NCBI GenBank assembly: GCA_964508135.1
Contig: CAZDSU010000011.1
Location: 1-64,000 of the forward strand
Reading direction: 5' to 3'
Length of the DNA: 64,000 nucleotides
From: UBA6168 sp964508135
GTDB lineage: Bacteria > Bacteroidota > Bacteroidia > Chitinophagales > Saprospiraceae
Position numbers and translations under genes: made by a program. The notes under the pieces were generated by a model that was given only the letters and a program-made list of their open reading frames with translations, was not told where the DNA came from and searched no databases. Below are positions 26,945-35,676 of this stretch, piece after piece; the stretch's first letter is position 1; the number at the start of each line of letters is the position of its first letter.

Positions 26945-29524
26945 CTATTGACGTGGCATCCTCTTTTGCCGCCATTCCCGCACCAGCTTCTCCACCTCCA
27001 CTGCATGGAACACCACCAACGAAACCAAGATGCAAGCTCCCAATTCCCGCCAGCTCAACGCCTCCGTTGAAAACACATTTTGTAAGGCCGGCACGTACAG
27101 AATCGCCATTTGCAGGGCAAAGGTCAATGCCACGGCACCGAGCAAAGCCGGGTTGCTGAACAGCCCCTGCCGGAACAGGAAGAACCGCTCGCTGCGAATG
27201 GCCAATACATGTCCCATTTGGCTGAAGCAAAGCACGGTGAAGACGTAGGTCTGCCATTTTGGGTCGTCGTGGGCAGTAGCATAAGCTTGGGTGCCGAGGC
27301 AGACGGCGCCCATCAGCAGGCCGACCCACAGCACGTGAACGCCCAACCTGTTGGCGAAGATGCTCTCGCCAGGCTTGCGGGGCGGCTGTTGCATCAGGTC
27401 TTTTTCGGCGGGTTCGTTGGCGAGTGCAAGCGAGGGGAGGCCGTCGGTCACGAGGTTCACCCAGAGGATGTGGATGGGCAGCAACGGGATGGGCAGCCCG
27501 ACGAGCGGGGCGAGGAAAATCGTCCAGATTTCGCCGCTGTTGCCCGTGAGGATGTACTTGATGAACTTGCGGATGTTCTCGAAAATCCGCCGCCCTTCCC
27601 GCACGGCCTTGATGATGGTGGCAAAATTGTCGTCGAGCAAAATCATGTGAGCCGCCTCTTTTGAAACGTCTGTACCCGTGATGCCCATCGCCACGCCGAT
27701 GTTTGCACGGCGCAGGGCTGGGGCGTCGTTCACGCCATCGCCCGTCACCGCCACGAAATGGCCTTTCGCCTGCAACGCCTTGACAATCTGCAACTTCTGC
27801 TCCGGCGACACCCGTGCATAGACTTTTATGTTTTCGATTTGTTTTTCAAAAGCCCCATCCGAAAGTGCCTCCAATTCTACGCCAGTCAGCGTCTTGTCAG
27901 TCGGTTTTTCTAGGATGCCAATTTGCTTCGCAATGGCCGTCGCCGTTGCCGGGTGGTCGCCGGTAATCATCACGGGGACTATCCCAGCCGCTCGGCAGTC
28001 CTTGATTGCCTTTGCCGCTTCTTCCCGTGGCGGGTCCATCATGCCCACCAGCCCACAGACTTGCAAGCCCGTTTCCAGCGTGGCAAAACTGATTTCCGAA
28101 GGCAATGTGTCCACCACCCGCAGGCCGTAAGCAATTACCCGCAGGCCCTCGTTGCCCATGCGCTCGGCATCGGCGGTCATGGCGGCCACGTCGGTGTCAA
28201 CGCAGGCGGCCAACACGGATTCAATAGCGCCCTTTGTGATGATGACAAAACGGTTGTCCTCAAACTGGTGTACCGTCGTCATCATTTTCCGCACGGAATC
28301 AAAGGGCAGTTCCGCTTTTCTGGGAAAGCTGTCCGGCTTGAAATCAACGAGTTCACTTGCCGAATATGCCGCCAGTGCCACTTCCGTGGACTCGCCCGTC
28401 ATTTCATCCTTCTCGTTTTTCTTCACGTCGTGGTTGAGCGCCATGCAGCGCAACAGCACGGTCTTGGCATCCAGCGTCAGCCCTTCGGGCGGGGTTTCGG
28501 GCGTCCAGGTTTGCGTGACGGTCATGCGGTTTTGCGTGAGCGTACCCGTTTTGTCGGTGCAAATAAAGTTGACGGAGCCGAGTGTTTCCACTGCTGGCAA
28601 TCGGCGGATGAGGGCGTTTTGTTTTACCAGCCGCCGAGCACCGAGCGCCAGGGCGATGGTCACGACGGCGGGCAGCGCCTCCGGTATGGCCGCCACAGCT
28701 ACCGAGATGGCAGTGAGCAGCAACCGCACCGGTTCTTCTCCCCGCAGCCAGCCCACGGTGAAGAAGACCACACAGATGCCCAGCACGGCGAGCGAGAGTT
28801 TTTTGCTGAAATCGGCGAGGCGTTTTTGGAGCGGCGTCATGGATTCGTCCTCCTGCAGCAGCAGTGCGATGCGGCCCAGCTCGGTCTCCATACCCGTGGC
28901 CACCACCACGCCCGTGCCCCGCCCGTAGGCGATGAGTGTACCCTTGTAGGCCATGTTGGTGCGGTCGCCAAGGGGGAGTTTTTCGCCGTGCAGTTCCTCG
29001 ATTTGCTTCTCCACGGCCAGCGACTCGCCCGTGAGCGAGGCTTCTTCTATTTTTAGGGAAAACGATTCAAGCAGTCGCAGGTCGGCGGGCACCATCGCCC
29101 CGGCTTCCAGCGCCACAATGTCGCCGGGCACGAGTTCTGCTGCGGGGATTTGTACAGTGGCCCCACTCCGCAACGCCGCCGCCGTGGGTGCCGACATTTT
29201 CTTCAGCGCTTCCATCGCCTTTTCGGCCCGGTATTCTTGGATGAACCCGACCACGGCATTCAGCAGCACTATGATGAGGATGACCACCGTGTCGCTCAGT
29301 TCGCCAACCAGCCCGGAGATGATGGCCGCTGCGATGAGCATCAAAATCATCACGTCCTTGAACTGCGCTAGGAGCATCAGCCAAGCGGGTTTCTTCTTTT
29401 TTTCCCGTAAAAGGTTGGGGCCGTGCTTTGCCAACCGTTCCGATGCTTGTTCGGCGGTAAGACCAACAGGCTTGCTGTCGGTGACTTGAAGGGTTTCTTC
29501 GATGGAGGTGAGGTGCCAATTCAT
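26945..29524 (-). CDS. P-type cation ATPase, calcium-transporting type
   Basis: 859 residues, in the range of bacterial SERCA/PMCA-like pumps. Features: N-terminal cation-ATPase domain, TGES actuator motif (about residue 164), M4 motif AAIPEALPAVVTIALALG, phosphorylation motif DKTGTLTQNRMT (Asp about 319), hinge TGDGVNDAPALRRANIGVAMG, and the C-terminal six-helix domain with LWVNLVTDGLPSLALANEPAEKDLM. The PEALP and NLVTDG motifs favour Ca2+ (type II) over Mg2+ or heavy metals. The pump expels cations across the inner membrane using ATP. No regulator is adjacent. Confidence 0.88.
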   Translation of the reverse strand: MNWHLTSIEETLQVTDSKPVGLTAEQASERLAKHGPNLLREKKKKPAWLMLLAQFKDVMILMLIAAAIISGLVGELSDTVVILIIVLLNAVVGFIQEYRAEKAMEALKKMSAPTAAALRSGATVQIPAAELVPGDIVALEAGAMVPADLRLLESFSLKIEEASLTGESLAVEKQIEELHGEKLPLGDRTNMAYKGTLIAYGRGTGVVVATGMETELGRIALLLQEDESMTPLQKRLADFSKKLSLAVLGICVVFFTVGWLRGEEPVRLLLTAISVAVAAIPEALPAVVTIALALGARRLVKQNALIRRLPAVETLGSVNFICTDKTGTLTQNRMTVTQTWTPETPPEGLTLDAKTVLLRCMALNHDVKKNEKDEMTGESTEVALAAYSASELVDFKPDSFPRKAELPFDSVRKMMTTVHQFEDNRFVIITKGAIESVLAACVDTDVAAMTADAERMGNEGLRVIAYGLRVVDTLPSEISFATLETGLQVCGLVGMMDPPREEAAKAIKDCRAAGIVPVMITGDHPATATAIAKQIGILEKPTDKTLTGVELEALSDGAFEKQIENIKVYARVSPEQKLQIVKALQAKGHFVAVTGDGVNDAPALRRANIGVAMGITGTDVSKEAAHMILLDDNFATIIKAVREGRRIFENIRKFIKYILTGNSGEIWTIFLAPLVGLPIPLLPIHILWVNLVTDGLPSLALANEPAEKDLMQQPPRKPGESIFANRLGVHVLWVGLLMGAVCLGTQAYATAHDDPKWQTYVFTVLCFSQMGHVLAIRSERFFLFRQGLFSNPALLGAVALTFALQMAILYVPALQNVFSTEALSWRELGACILVSLVVFHAVEVEKLVREWRQKRMPRQ

Positions 29525-29606
29525 CTTTTTTGGGTTTATGAAGGTTGATGGGGTTTATGAGGTAACGGTACTTTTGTCTAAGCAGCTTGGGTGTGTTTTT
29601 GTTTCG

Positions 29607-30122
29607 CTATCGGGTAATTTTCAGTTTTCGTATCCTGGCATTGAGCGATGGAATGCCTTCTTTTTCAATTTTCTGGAGCAGCGTTTCAAGTTCTGCCCGC
29701 AAGATATTGCTTTCCCGGCTCAACTCCGTCATGGCCTGCAAAGCGTTCACTCGCACGATTTTGCTTTCGGTAGTATCCGTTGCCCAAGTTTTCAGTTTGG
29801 TCCAGACCGACCGAAGCTCCTCAATATTTAAAGGTATTCGAGACACCAATAATGCCAAATGCCACTTGAATTCAATGTGCTGTGCCAGGTTAAGCAGCCG
29901 TAAAATCTCCGTTTTATGCTTTTCCAGAAAGGCAGGGTGGAGCAGTGTGATTTTTTCGATGGCGTCGGCGGCCCGCATGGCGACGATGCGAACTGGTGAG
30001 GAGAGGAGTTGGAACAATTCGTCGAAGTCATCCTGACTTTTGATGAGCGAAAGGAGTTGCTCCACCTTGCCGATGGAACGCAGATCGCCACCTGCCAGCA
30101 TGTCAACCATTTTTTGGTTCAT
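29607..30122 (-). CDS. HEAT-like repeat protein, unknown
   Basis: 171 residues from the ATG at 30122; a TTG ten codons upstream is the alternative. All-helical, with repeated paired helices (SPVRIVAMRAADAIEKI, ESKIVRVNALQAMTELS) typical of HEAT/armadillo-like scaffolds. No signal peptide, so cytoplasmic. It lies between the calcium-type ATPase and small genes on the same strand. Partner unknown. Confidence 0.7.
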   Translation of the reverse strand: MNQKMVDMLAGGDLRSIGKVEQLLSLIKSQDDFDELFQLLSSPVRIVAMRAADAIEKITLLHPAFLEKHKTEILRLLNLAQHIEFKWHLALLVSRIPLNIEELRSVWTKLKTWATDTTESKIVRVNALQAMTELSRESNILRAELETLLQKIEKEGIPSLNARIRKLKITR

Positions 30123-30138
30123 TGCTTTTATAAAAAAG

Positions 30139-30183
30139 GCACCAAGCTGCAAAATGGCCTATCGGCCTTTTCAACTTGGTGCC
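30139..30183 (-). terminator. hairpin terminator, minus strand
   Basis: GGCACCAAG (30139-30147) pairs with CTTGGTGCC (30175-30183), with an inner GGCC/GGCC pairing. On the minus strand the stem is followed by six T residues. It would end transcription from the small ORF at 30333 and the glycogen-binding gene. Confidence 0.7.
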
Positions 30184-30249
30184 TCTTACTTATCGAGCCT
30201 TTTATTCAACTAAGCGAAAACCTAGTGGAATCCAAGACCCAAACTTTTG

Positions 30250-30333
30250 CTATGCCACGTGGTGTCTGCGGAACCGGTGAATAACGCCTTTCACAAACAT
30301 TGCAGCAAGCACGAATTTAATCAGCTTTTTCAT
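30250..30333 (-). CDS. possible 27-residue small protein
   Basis: An ATG at 30333 opens a 27-codon frame: a Lys-rich start, a short hydrophobic stretch (IKFVLAAMFVKGVI) and a very basic His/Arg tail. It would be a membrane-associated microprotein. It lies directly upstream of a minus-strand terminator and downstream of the glycogen-binding gene. Supported only by frame and context. Confidence 0.35.
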   Translation of the reverse strand: MKKLIKFVLAAMFVKGVIHRFRRHHVA

Positions 30334-30409
30334 GGCAAATCATTTTTGGTTAATAATAATGAACTCTGGAGGTCGGCCTGTCGGGCTGATGCCCAAAGCC
30401 TGTTTCTTA

Positions 30410-30733
30410 CTAGTTTTCCATTTCGGCAGGTACAACGACAACGGAGTTTTCTACCCCAAAAGGAGTTGAAACGTATTTGTCGGCCTCCCGGTCATTTACC
30501 CAAGTTTTGTTGTCAACTAAATAACGAAACTCGTACTCCCGACCGGGCTTCAATTCCATGGAGGCCATGAAACCATCCTTGGCATTTTTCATGGGAATTG
30601 GTGCGTCCTTTCCCCACTCGTTAAAATCGCCAAGCAATAGGACTTCTTTGGCACCATTTACTACTTCGTTAGGCAGCGAGAAAGTCACCGAGTAGGCTTT
30701 CTTCGATTTGAGAAATTGCTTTTTTAAACTCAT
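30410..30733 (-). CDS. stand-alone glycogen-binding (AMPK/isoamylase N-like) module
   Basis: 107 residues from the ATG at 30733. The single domain shows the CBM48/AMPK-beta fold signature: YSVTFSLPNEVVNGAKEVLLLGDFNEWG, then a carbohydrate-contact-like stretch and EYEFRYLVDNKTWVNDREADKYV. No catalytic domain is attached, so it may be a regulatory or targeting subunit acting on storage polysaccharide. Glucokinase lies about 4 kb away but is not in the same unit. Confidence 0.8.
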   Translation of the reverse strand: MSLKKQFLKSKKAYSVTFSLPNEVVNGAKEVLLLGDFNEWGKDAPIPMKNAKDGFMASMELKPGREYEFRYLVDNKTWVNDREADKYVSTPFGVENSVVVVPAEMEN

Positions 30734-30900
30734 GGTCTTAATTTTAATGCGTGAATGATGGTGCAAAGTTGTTGCCTATCGAGGTGGCAGTCAATGACAC
30801 TGGTCAGAGTATATGCATGATTATTGTCAATAGTGTTTCAAACTGGCAGCCTTTGCAGGGGGCAACTGGGAGGCGGTGAGTTTAGCCGAAAATGCTTGTC

Positions 30901-32847
30901 CTAATCTGCTGGTTCCATTGGTTTTTCGCTCGTTGGCCTTTCTCCAAAAATCTCCTCCAAATCTTTCTGAAAAACCACCTCTTTTTCCAACAGCCGTTGG
31001 GCTAGTGCGTCCAACTGGCTTCGGTGTTTGCGCAGCAAAACCTTGGTTCGCTTGTAGGCCGCTTCCACCAGCTTGCTCGCTTCTTCATCTATTTTTTGGG
31101 CAGTGGCTTCGCTGTAAGGTTTTTGCAGCATTTGCTCGTAGCGCCCGGTGCTGTCGTAAAAACTGATGTTCCCGATTTCCTTGTTCAGCCCATAGCAGGA
31201 AATCATGAGGTAGGCCTGCTTGGTCACTTTCTCCAGGTCGTCGAGCGCACCGCTGGAGACCTCACCGAACACCACTTCCTCCGAGGCCCGGCCAGCAAGT
31301 GCGGCACATATCCTGTCCTCGAACTCCGCACTGGTAAACAACTGCTGCTCCTGCGGTAGGTACCAGGCGGCACCCAGCGACTTGCCCCTCGGCACGATGG
31401 AAACCTTGAGCAAGGCATCGGCATGGGGCAGGAACCAACTGGCCGTGGCATGGCCTGCCTCGTGCCAGGCCACAATTTTCTTCTCATTTTTAGACAGTAT
31501 CTTGCTCTTCTTCTCCAACCCGGCGATGACCCTATCGGTGGCGTCGTAGAAGTCCTGCATGGAAACGACAGACTTGCCCTGCCGAGCGGCAATCAGCGCA
31601 GCTTCGTTGCAAATATTGGCGATGTCGGCCCCGGAGAAGCCGGGCGTTTGAGCAGCGAGGGTGTCGAAGTTGATGTCATTGCCAAGCGTGAGCGGCTTGG
31701 CATGTACGCCGAAGATGGCCCGCCGTTCCTGCAAGGTGGGCAAGTCGAGGTAAATTTGTCGGTCAAAACGGCCAGGCCGCAGCAGCGCCCGGTCGAGTAT
31801 TTCGCCCCGGTTGGTGGCTGCCAGCACGATGACGCCCGTGTTGGTGCCGAAGCCGTCCATCTCGGCGAGCAATTGGTTGAGGGTATTCTCCCGTTCGTCG
31901 TTGGCCATCATCGCACCGCCCTTGCCACGGCTGCGGCCAACGGCATCTATTTCATCAATGAAAATGATGCTCGGCGCACTTTCCTTGGCCTTGCGGAACA
32001 GGTCACGCACACGGGAGGCACCTACCCCGACGAACATTTCCACGAACTCCGACCCAGACATGGAGAAAAATGGCACGCCCGCTTCGCCTGCCACGGCTTT
32101 TGCCAGCAGGGTCTTGCCCGTGCCCGGAGGCCCCACCAGCAGCACGCCTTTTGGTATCTTGGCACCGAGGGAGGTGTACTTGGTTGGGTTTTTCAGGAAA
32201 TCCACCACTTCCCGCACCTCGACCTTCACCTCTTCCAGCCCGGCGATATGCTCAAAGGTGACAGTGCTGGTGTCCTTTTTGTAAGCCGTTGCGGAGCTTT
32301 TCCCAAAATCAAAGGGGTTCATGCCACCAGCGCCACCGCTTCGCATCCGGGACATGATGAACCAATACAGCCCCACCAGCAGCAGCAATGGGATTACCCA
32401 GCCCAAAATGTTTGAGGTCCAGTCGGTGCGTTTGAGATAGCTGAGTTTGATGCGTGATTCGGGCGGCAGGTTTTGCTGTGCTTTCTCAAGGGCCTTTTCA
32501 AAGTTCTCCACCGAGCCGATGCTTACCACGAAATGGGGGCCACGAAAGTCTTTTTTCAACTTTTCGTAAGGTGCAACGCCCAGTTTTTCTTTTTTGATAA
32601 AAACCTCCGCTACTTCCTGGTTGACGATGGTGATGCTTTCCACGTCGTTCCGGGACAACATGCCCTGCTCAAATTCCGACCAAGGGATTTCATCCGTTTT
32701 ATTTGGAAAGAACAAGTACACGAGTTGGAAGCAAAGCACCACCAAAATGAGGGTGTAAAGCCAATTGAACCCTCGCCTGCCGAAACCGGACGGGTTGTTG
32801 TCAGGCGGGTTGCTGTCGGGGCGGGGAGGTGGTGACTGGTTAGCCAT
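30901..32847 (-). CDS. ftsH: ATP-dependent zinc metalloprotease FtsH
   Basis: 648 residues, the usual length. An N-terminal Pro-rich tail is followed by a first membrane helix (about 29-48), the FtsH extracellular domain, a second helix (about 148-166), an AAA+ domain with Walker A GPPGTGKT (about 240), Walker B IIFIDEIDAVG, the second region of homology with GRFDRQ, and an M41 peptidase domain with the zinc motif HEAGH (about 463). It degrades unneeded membrane and cytosolic proteins as a membrane-bound hexamer. Upstream are direct repeats of CTGTTGGC whose role is unclear. Confidence 0.96.
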   Translation of the reverse strand: MANQSPPPRPDSNPPDNNPSGFGRRGFNWLYTLILVVLCFQLVYLFFPNKTDEIPWSEFEQGMLSRNDVESITIVNQEVAEVFIKKEKLGVAPYEKLKKDFRGPHFVVSIGSVENFEKALEKAQQNLPPESRIKLSYLKRTDWTSNILGWVIPLLLLVGLYWFIMSRMRSGGAGGMNPFDFGKSSATAYKKDTSTVTFEHIAGLEEVKVEVREVVDFLKNPTKYTSLGAKIPKGVLLVGPPGTGKTLLAKAVAGEAGVPFFSMSGSEFVEMFVGVGASRVRDLFRKAKESAPSIIFIDEIDAVGRSRGKGGAMMANDERENTLNQLLAEMDGFGTNTGVIVLAATNRGEILDRALLRPGRFDRQIYLDLPTLQERRAIFGVHAKPLTLGNDINFDTLAAQTPGFSGADIANICNEAALIAARQGKSVVSMQDFYDATDRVIAGLEKKSKILSKNEKKIVAWHEAGHATASWFLPHADALLKVSIVPRGKSLGAAWYLPQEQQLFTSAEFEDRICAALAGRASEEVVFGEVSSGALDDLEKVTKQAYLMISCYGLNKEIGNISFYDSTGRYEQMLQKPYSEATAQKIDEEASKLVEAAYKRTKVLLRKHRSQLDALAQRLLEKEVVFQKDLEEIFGERPTSEKPMEPAD

Positions 32848-32954
32848 TTGTATTCGGTTTTAATGATAATTTTCAATTGCTGTTGGCCTTTGGTTATTGG
32901 CTGTTGGCCAGATGTATAACTAAAAGCCACGTCCTCAATTCGCTGCCACTCTAC

Positions 32955-33449
32955 TTAAAGGAGGTCGCTTCTTAGCCCCATGTTCTCTGCCAAATTGATT
33001 TTGTAATGATGCTGCACGCTTGGCAGCAAGGTCAAAGCCGTAATCAGCAAACCCAAGATTCCATATACCGCTTGGATTGGCAAATCTGTCCAGTAACCAA
33101 TCATGGCGATTTGTACCCCAATCCATATCATCAGGCCGAGGCCGGAGATCAGTGCCAGTGACCATGCCCACTGGTGGTTTTTTAAGACTGAAAAACCGGG
33201 CAATGGCTTGAGTGGCCGTCTCCAAATCAAGCCGATGCCAGCGATGGTGGGGAGTACGCCATTGACCAATAATAAAATAATGCCTGGAACGAAATAGTCC
33301 TTGAATATGGAACCATTCAGGTTTTCCAAGGACATTTGGAGCTTTGACCCAGAGGGGTCGAGCAGCATCATAATGCTGCCGTAATAGGCACCAATGGCAT
33401 TGAAAAAGAGCAGGAAAATAAGCAGCCAACGTGGGATTGATTTAAGCAT
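32955..33449 (-). CDS. four-helix membrane protein, unknown
   Basis: 164 residues, strongly hydrophobic. Four predicted membrane segments (about 8-30, 50-75, 90-115, 120-145) with short polar loops and a hydrophilic C-terminus. It follows the 115-residue membrane gene after only 3 bases and a 57-residue gene before that, so the three form a compact operon. I recognise no family. Confidence 0.7.
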   Translation of the reverse strand: MLKSIPRWLLIFLLFFNAIGAYYGSIMMLLDPSGSKLQMSLENLNGSIFKDYFVPGIILLLVNGVLPTIAGIGLIWRRPLKPLPGFSVLKNHQWAWSLALISGLGLMIWIGVQIAMIGYWTDLPIQAVYGILGLLITALTLLPSVQHHYKINLAENMGLRSDLL

Positions 33450-33452
33450 GGT

Positions 33453-33800
33453 TCAATTATTTAACAACCGCCAAACAACCAGTGCCACTCCTGTGACAAA
33501 TAGGATGCTGAAGATGGTTTTGTTGTGTTTTGCCAGCCATGATGGCAAATAAATATCAAAATTTGGCGAATCGGCGGCTGTGTATTTTTGTGCAACCAAG
33601 GTCAGTGGGCAACGCCAACCAAAGCCGACCAATATGGCCGTTTCTATGACAATTGCGCCGATGGCGAAATAAACAAGCGGGGTTATATGGCCGCTTATTC
33701 CGGCGTATAAAATATAAAACACCAAGCCCGCCAATATTGCCCATATTGCGGTGTGCAATAGTTTTACGGCAATGAGTTTTTTATTTTCCGTTAAATTCAC
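33453..33800 (-). CDS. small membrane protein, tentatively DUF2784-like, GTG start
   Basis: 115 residues with three hydrophobic helices (about 15-33, 42-62, 93-112). The GWRCPLT motif after the second helix resembles the GWxCPLT signature of DUF2784. The start is GTG at 33800: its GTGA overlaps the TGA of the upstream 57-codon gene, which supports coupled translation. Function unknown. Confidence 0.65.
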   Translation of the reverse strand: MNLTENKKLIAVKLLHTAIWAILAGLVFYILYAGISGHITPLVYFAIGAIVIETAILVGFGWRCPLTLVAQKYTAADSPNFDIYLPSWLAKHNKTIFSILFVTGVALVVWRLLNN

Positions 33801-33970
33801 GGGATTGGAATTTGGATGCCTTTTTTCACCATTTCTTCCGCCAGTTTTTTAGGGATGGATGGGCGACATTTGCAGTTTTTCAAATGCTCCAAATGCCACT
33901 GAACCCGTTGTTCGAAGTTGGCATTTTTAGGCATTTTGTGTTGTTCGTGCCATTCTTTGTTGATTTTCAT
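33797..33970 (-). CDS. conserved-looking small cytoplasmic protein, 57 residues
   Basis: An ATG at 33970 opens a 57-codon frame: MKINKEWHEQHKMPKNA..., a helical QRVQWHLEHLKNCKC segment, and a C-terminus rich in Lys/Pro. The MPKNAxFEQRVxWHLEHxKNCxCRP pattern is familiar to me from small uncharacterised proteins in many bacteria. The CxC near the middle could bind metal. It starts a three-gene operon and its stop overlaps the next start (GTGA). Confidence 0.7.
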   Translation of the reverse strand: MKINKEWHEQHKMPKNANFEQRVQWHLEHLKNCKCRPSIPKKLAEEMVKKGIQIPIP

Positions 33971-34025
33971 TGCTACTCTGATTTTTACTTGCTGTGCAAG
34001 GTACGGCCCCTTAAATTAATTGAGG

Positions 34026-34441
34026 TCAATGTACCCGCCCCAATCGCACCAGCAGCGTGATTTTCGTCATCAATTGCCTTGATTTTTTACAGTTTGAACA
34101 TCTTGAAATCACGCCATTCGTCACCCCTGCCATGATGCCATATAGCAGCGCCATGCCCGCCATCCCTGCCAGTAACGACGGCGGCAATGGGTCAAATCCA
34201 AGGGAGAGGGCGAATAGCAGGTAAGGCGTTGCCAGCACCTCCACTGCCATGATGGCACTCGCTATCAAAAGGAAATGGCTCGGTCTGCTTTTCCAGGCAG
34301 GCCGAACGGTGCGGCGCTTTTTGCCATCTCGGCAAAGCAGTAGCCGATGGCAGCCTCCGTTGAGGAAAGCCCCTTGGTGCTGGAGCCAAGTTTTTCAAAA
34401 AGCGACTCCGATGTGTATTGCCAACATGAAAATGCGGACAT
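34026..34441 (-). pseudogene. remnant of a second P-type cation ATPase (internal deletion plus frameshift)
   Basis: From an ATG at 34441 the frame encodes a P-type ATPase N-terminus (WQYTSESLFEKLGSS, GLSSTEAAI), then soon ends at a TGA (34265-34267). In another frame the sequence continues as the C-terminal membrane region of a Mg2+-type P-ATPase: KSRPSHFLLIASAIMAVEVLATPYL, then GFDPLPPSLLAGMAGMALLYGIMAG. All catalytic parts (TGES, DKTGT, TGDGVNDAP) are missing. I infer a deletion of some 2 kb or more that fused the two ends. An alternative is an unrelated small membrane protein. Confidence 0.6.
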
Positions 34442-34592
34442 GATTTTCTAACAATAGTCAAATTTATGAGATGGGAAGGAATTGCATGCATGATTTTATT
34501 CACTAGCTTCGTTGAGCCAAGTCATTAAACTTGTCCCTAAATCTCAAGCTCTTTACCCAATTAATTTATCTAAAACTCAATCCAGTATTTTT

Positions 34593-35627
34593 ATGCGAAA
34601 ACCACTGATACCCATTGCTTTTCCTCGGCAAACTCCGCCCCAAGACGATATCTTTATCCTCGCTGCCGACATTGGCGGCACCAAGACCGACATGGCTTTC
34701 TTTCAAGTAAAAAACGGCGAACCAGTCCTTGTCAAGGAGCATCGCTATCTATGTAAGGAATGGGGTTCATTCGTGGAAATTGCGAAGGATTTCAGTCAAA
34801 ATGAGCCTAATCCCGCTCGATTGTGCATCTCCTTCGCTGGGCCAATTCGGGATGGGAAAGCACATGGCACTAATCTGCACTGGGACATTGACAGCCGTGC
34901 AATTGGCGAAAAACTGGGCATCAAGCACGTGTTTTTGATCAACGACCTGGAAGCCAACTGCTATGGCCTCGCTTCGCTGAAGGAACAGGACTTGTACATG
35001 ATTTACCCCGGTAAGAACCACGATGAAGGCAATGCCGCCGTTCTCTCTCCTGGCACCGGGTTGGGCGAGGGCGGGCTGTTTTGGGATGGCCAAGCCTACC
35101 ACCCATTTGCCTCTGAGGGCGGCCATACGCACTTCGCTGCCCGCAATGAATTGGACTGGGACCTTTTTCTCTTTCTGGAGAAAAAATATGGCCATGTAAG
35201 TTGGGAACGAGTGGTGTCGGGCATTGGCATCTGTGAGATTTTCACCTTTCTGCGGGATGTGAAAGGCTGGAAAACATCCCCGGTTTTGGACGAAGCCATG
35301 AAGACCCACGACACGGCAGCAGCCATAGGGATGGCTGCCAAACAGGGTTGTGCAATCTGCGAGGAAACACTGCGGTTGTTCATGCGGTACCTGGCCCAAG
35401 AGGCTTCCAACCTTGCACTGAAACTGAAAGCGACAGGTGGCCTTTACCTCGGTGGTGGCATCCTTCCGAAGATATGGAACGAGGAGTACCACGCCATTTT
35501 CAATGAATACTTCTTTGCGGTGGGTCGCCTTAGCCCGCTGGTGGAATCAGTGCCGGTTTATTTGATTTTGAACCAAAAGACGGCGCTTTGGGGGGCGGGA
35601 TACTACGGAGCGTTTGGGGGTGCTTGA
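34593..35627 (+). CDS. glk: glucokinase
   Basis: 344 residues from the ATG at 34593. Phosphorylates glucose with ATP at the head of glycolysis. The phosphate-binding motif LAADIGGTKTDMAFF (about 26-40), the LCISFAGPI motif, the sugar-binding LINDLEANCYGL, the catalytic-loop GTGLGEG and the ASEGGHTHFAA motif define the Glk (non-ROK) family. C-terminal GGLYLGGGILPK is also intact. Convergent with the DUF6064 gene, 49 bases away. Confidence 0.9.
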   Translation: MRKPLIPIAFPRQTPPQDDIFILAADIGGTKTDMAFFQVKNGEPVLVKEHRYLCKEWGSFVEIAKDFSQNEPNPARLCISFAGPIRDGKAHGTNLHWDIDSRAIGEKLGIKHVFLINDLEANCYGLASLKEQDLYMIYPGKNHDEGNAAVLSPGTGLGEGGLFWDGQAYHPFASEGGHTHFAARNELDWDLFLFLEKKYGHVSWERVVSGIGICEIFTFLRDVKGWKTSPVLDEAMKTHDTAAAIGMAAKQGCAICEETLRLFMRYLAQEASNLALKLKATGGLYLGGGILPKIWNEEYHAIFNEYFFAVGRLSPLVESVPVYLILNQKTALWGAGYYGAFGGA

Positions 35628-35676
35628 AGTGGTATGGCGACAAGAATTCAACAAACCAAAATCTGGCGAAAATGAA

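Noticed and set aside
27923..29056. Long plus-strand open frame (377 codons) opposite the P-type ATPase
   Set aside because: It is antisense to a gene with every P-ATPase motif intact; its translation is rich in His, Arg and Gln with no fold-like pattern, as expected from GC-rich antisense frames.
31423..32415. Plus-strand open frame of 330 codons opposite ftsH
   Set aside because: Antisense of a strongly conserved FtsH region; no recognisable domain.
32935..33429. Second minus-strand frame overlapping the four-helix membrane protein
   Set aside because: Out of frame with the hydrophobic protein; its translation has no helices or motifs and begins inside the real gene.
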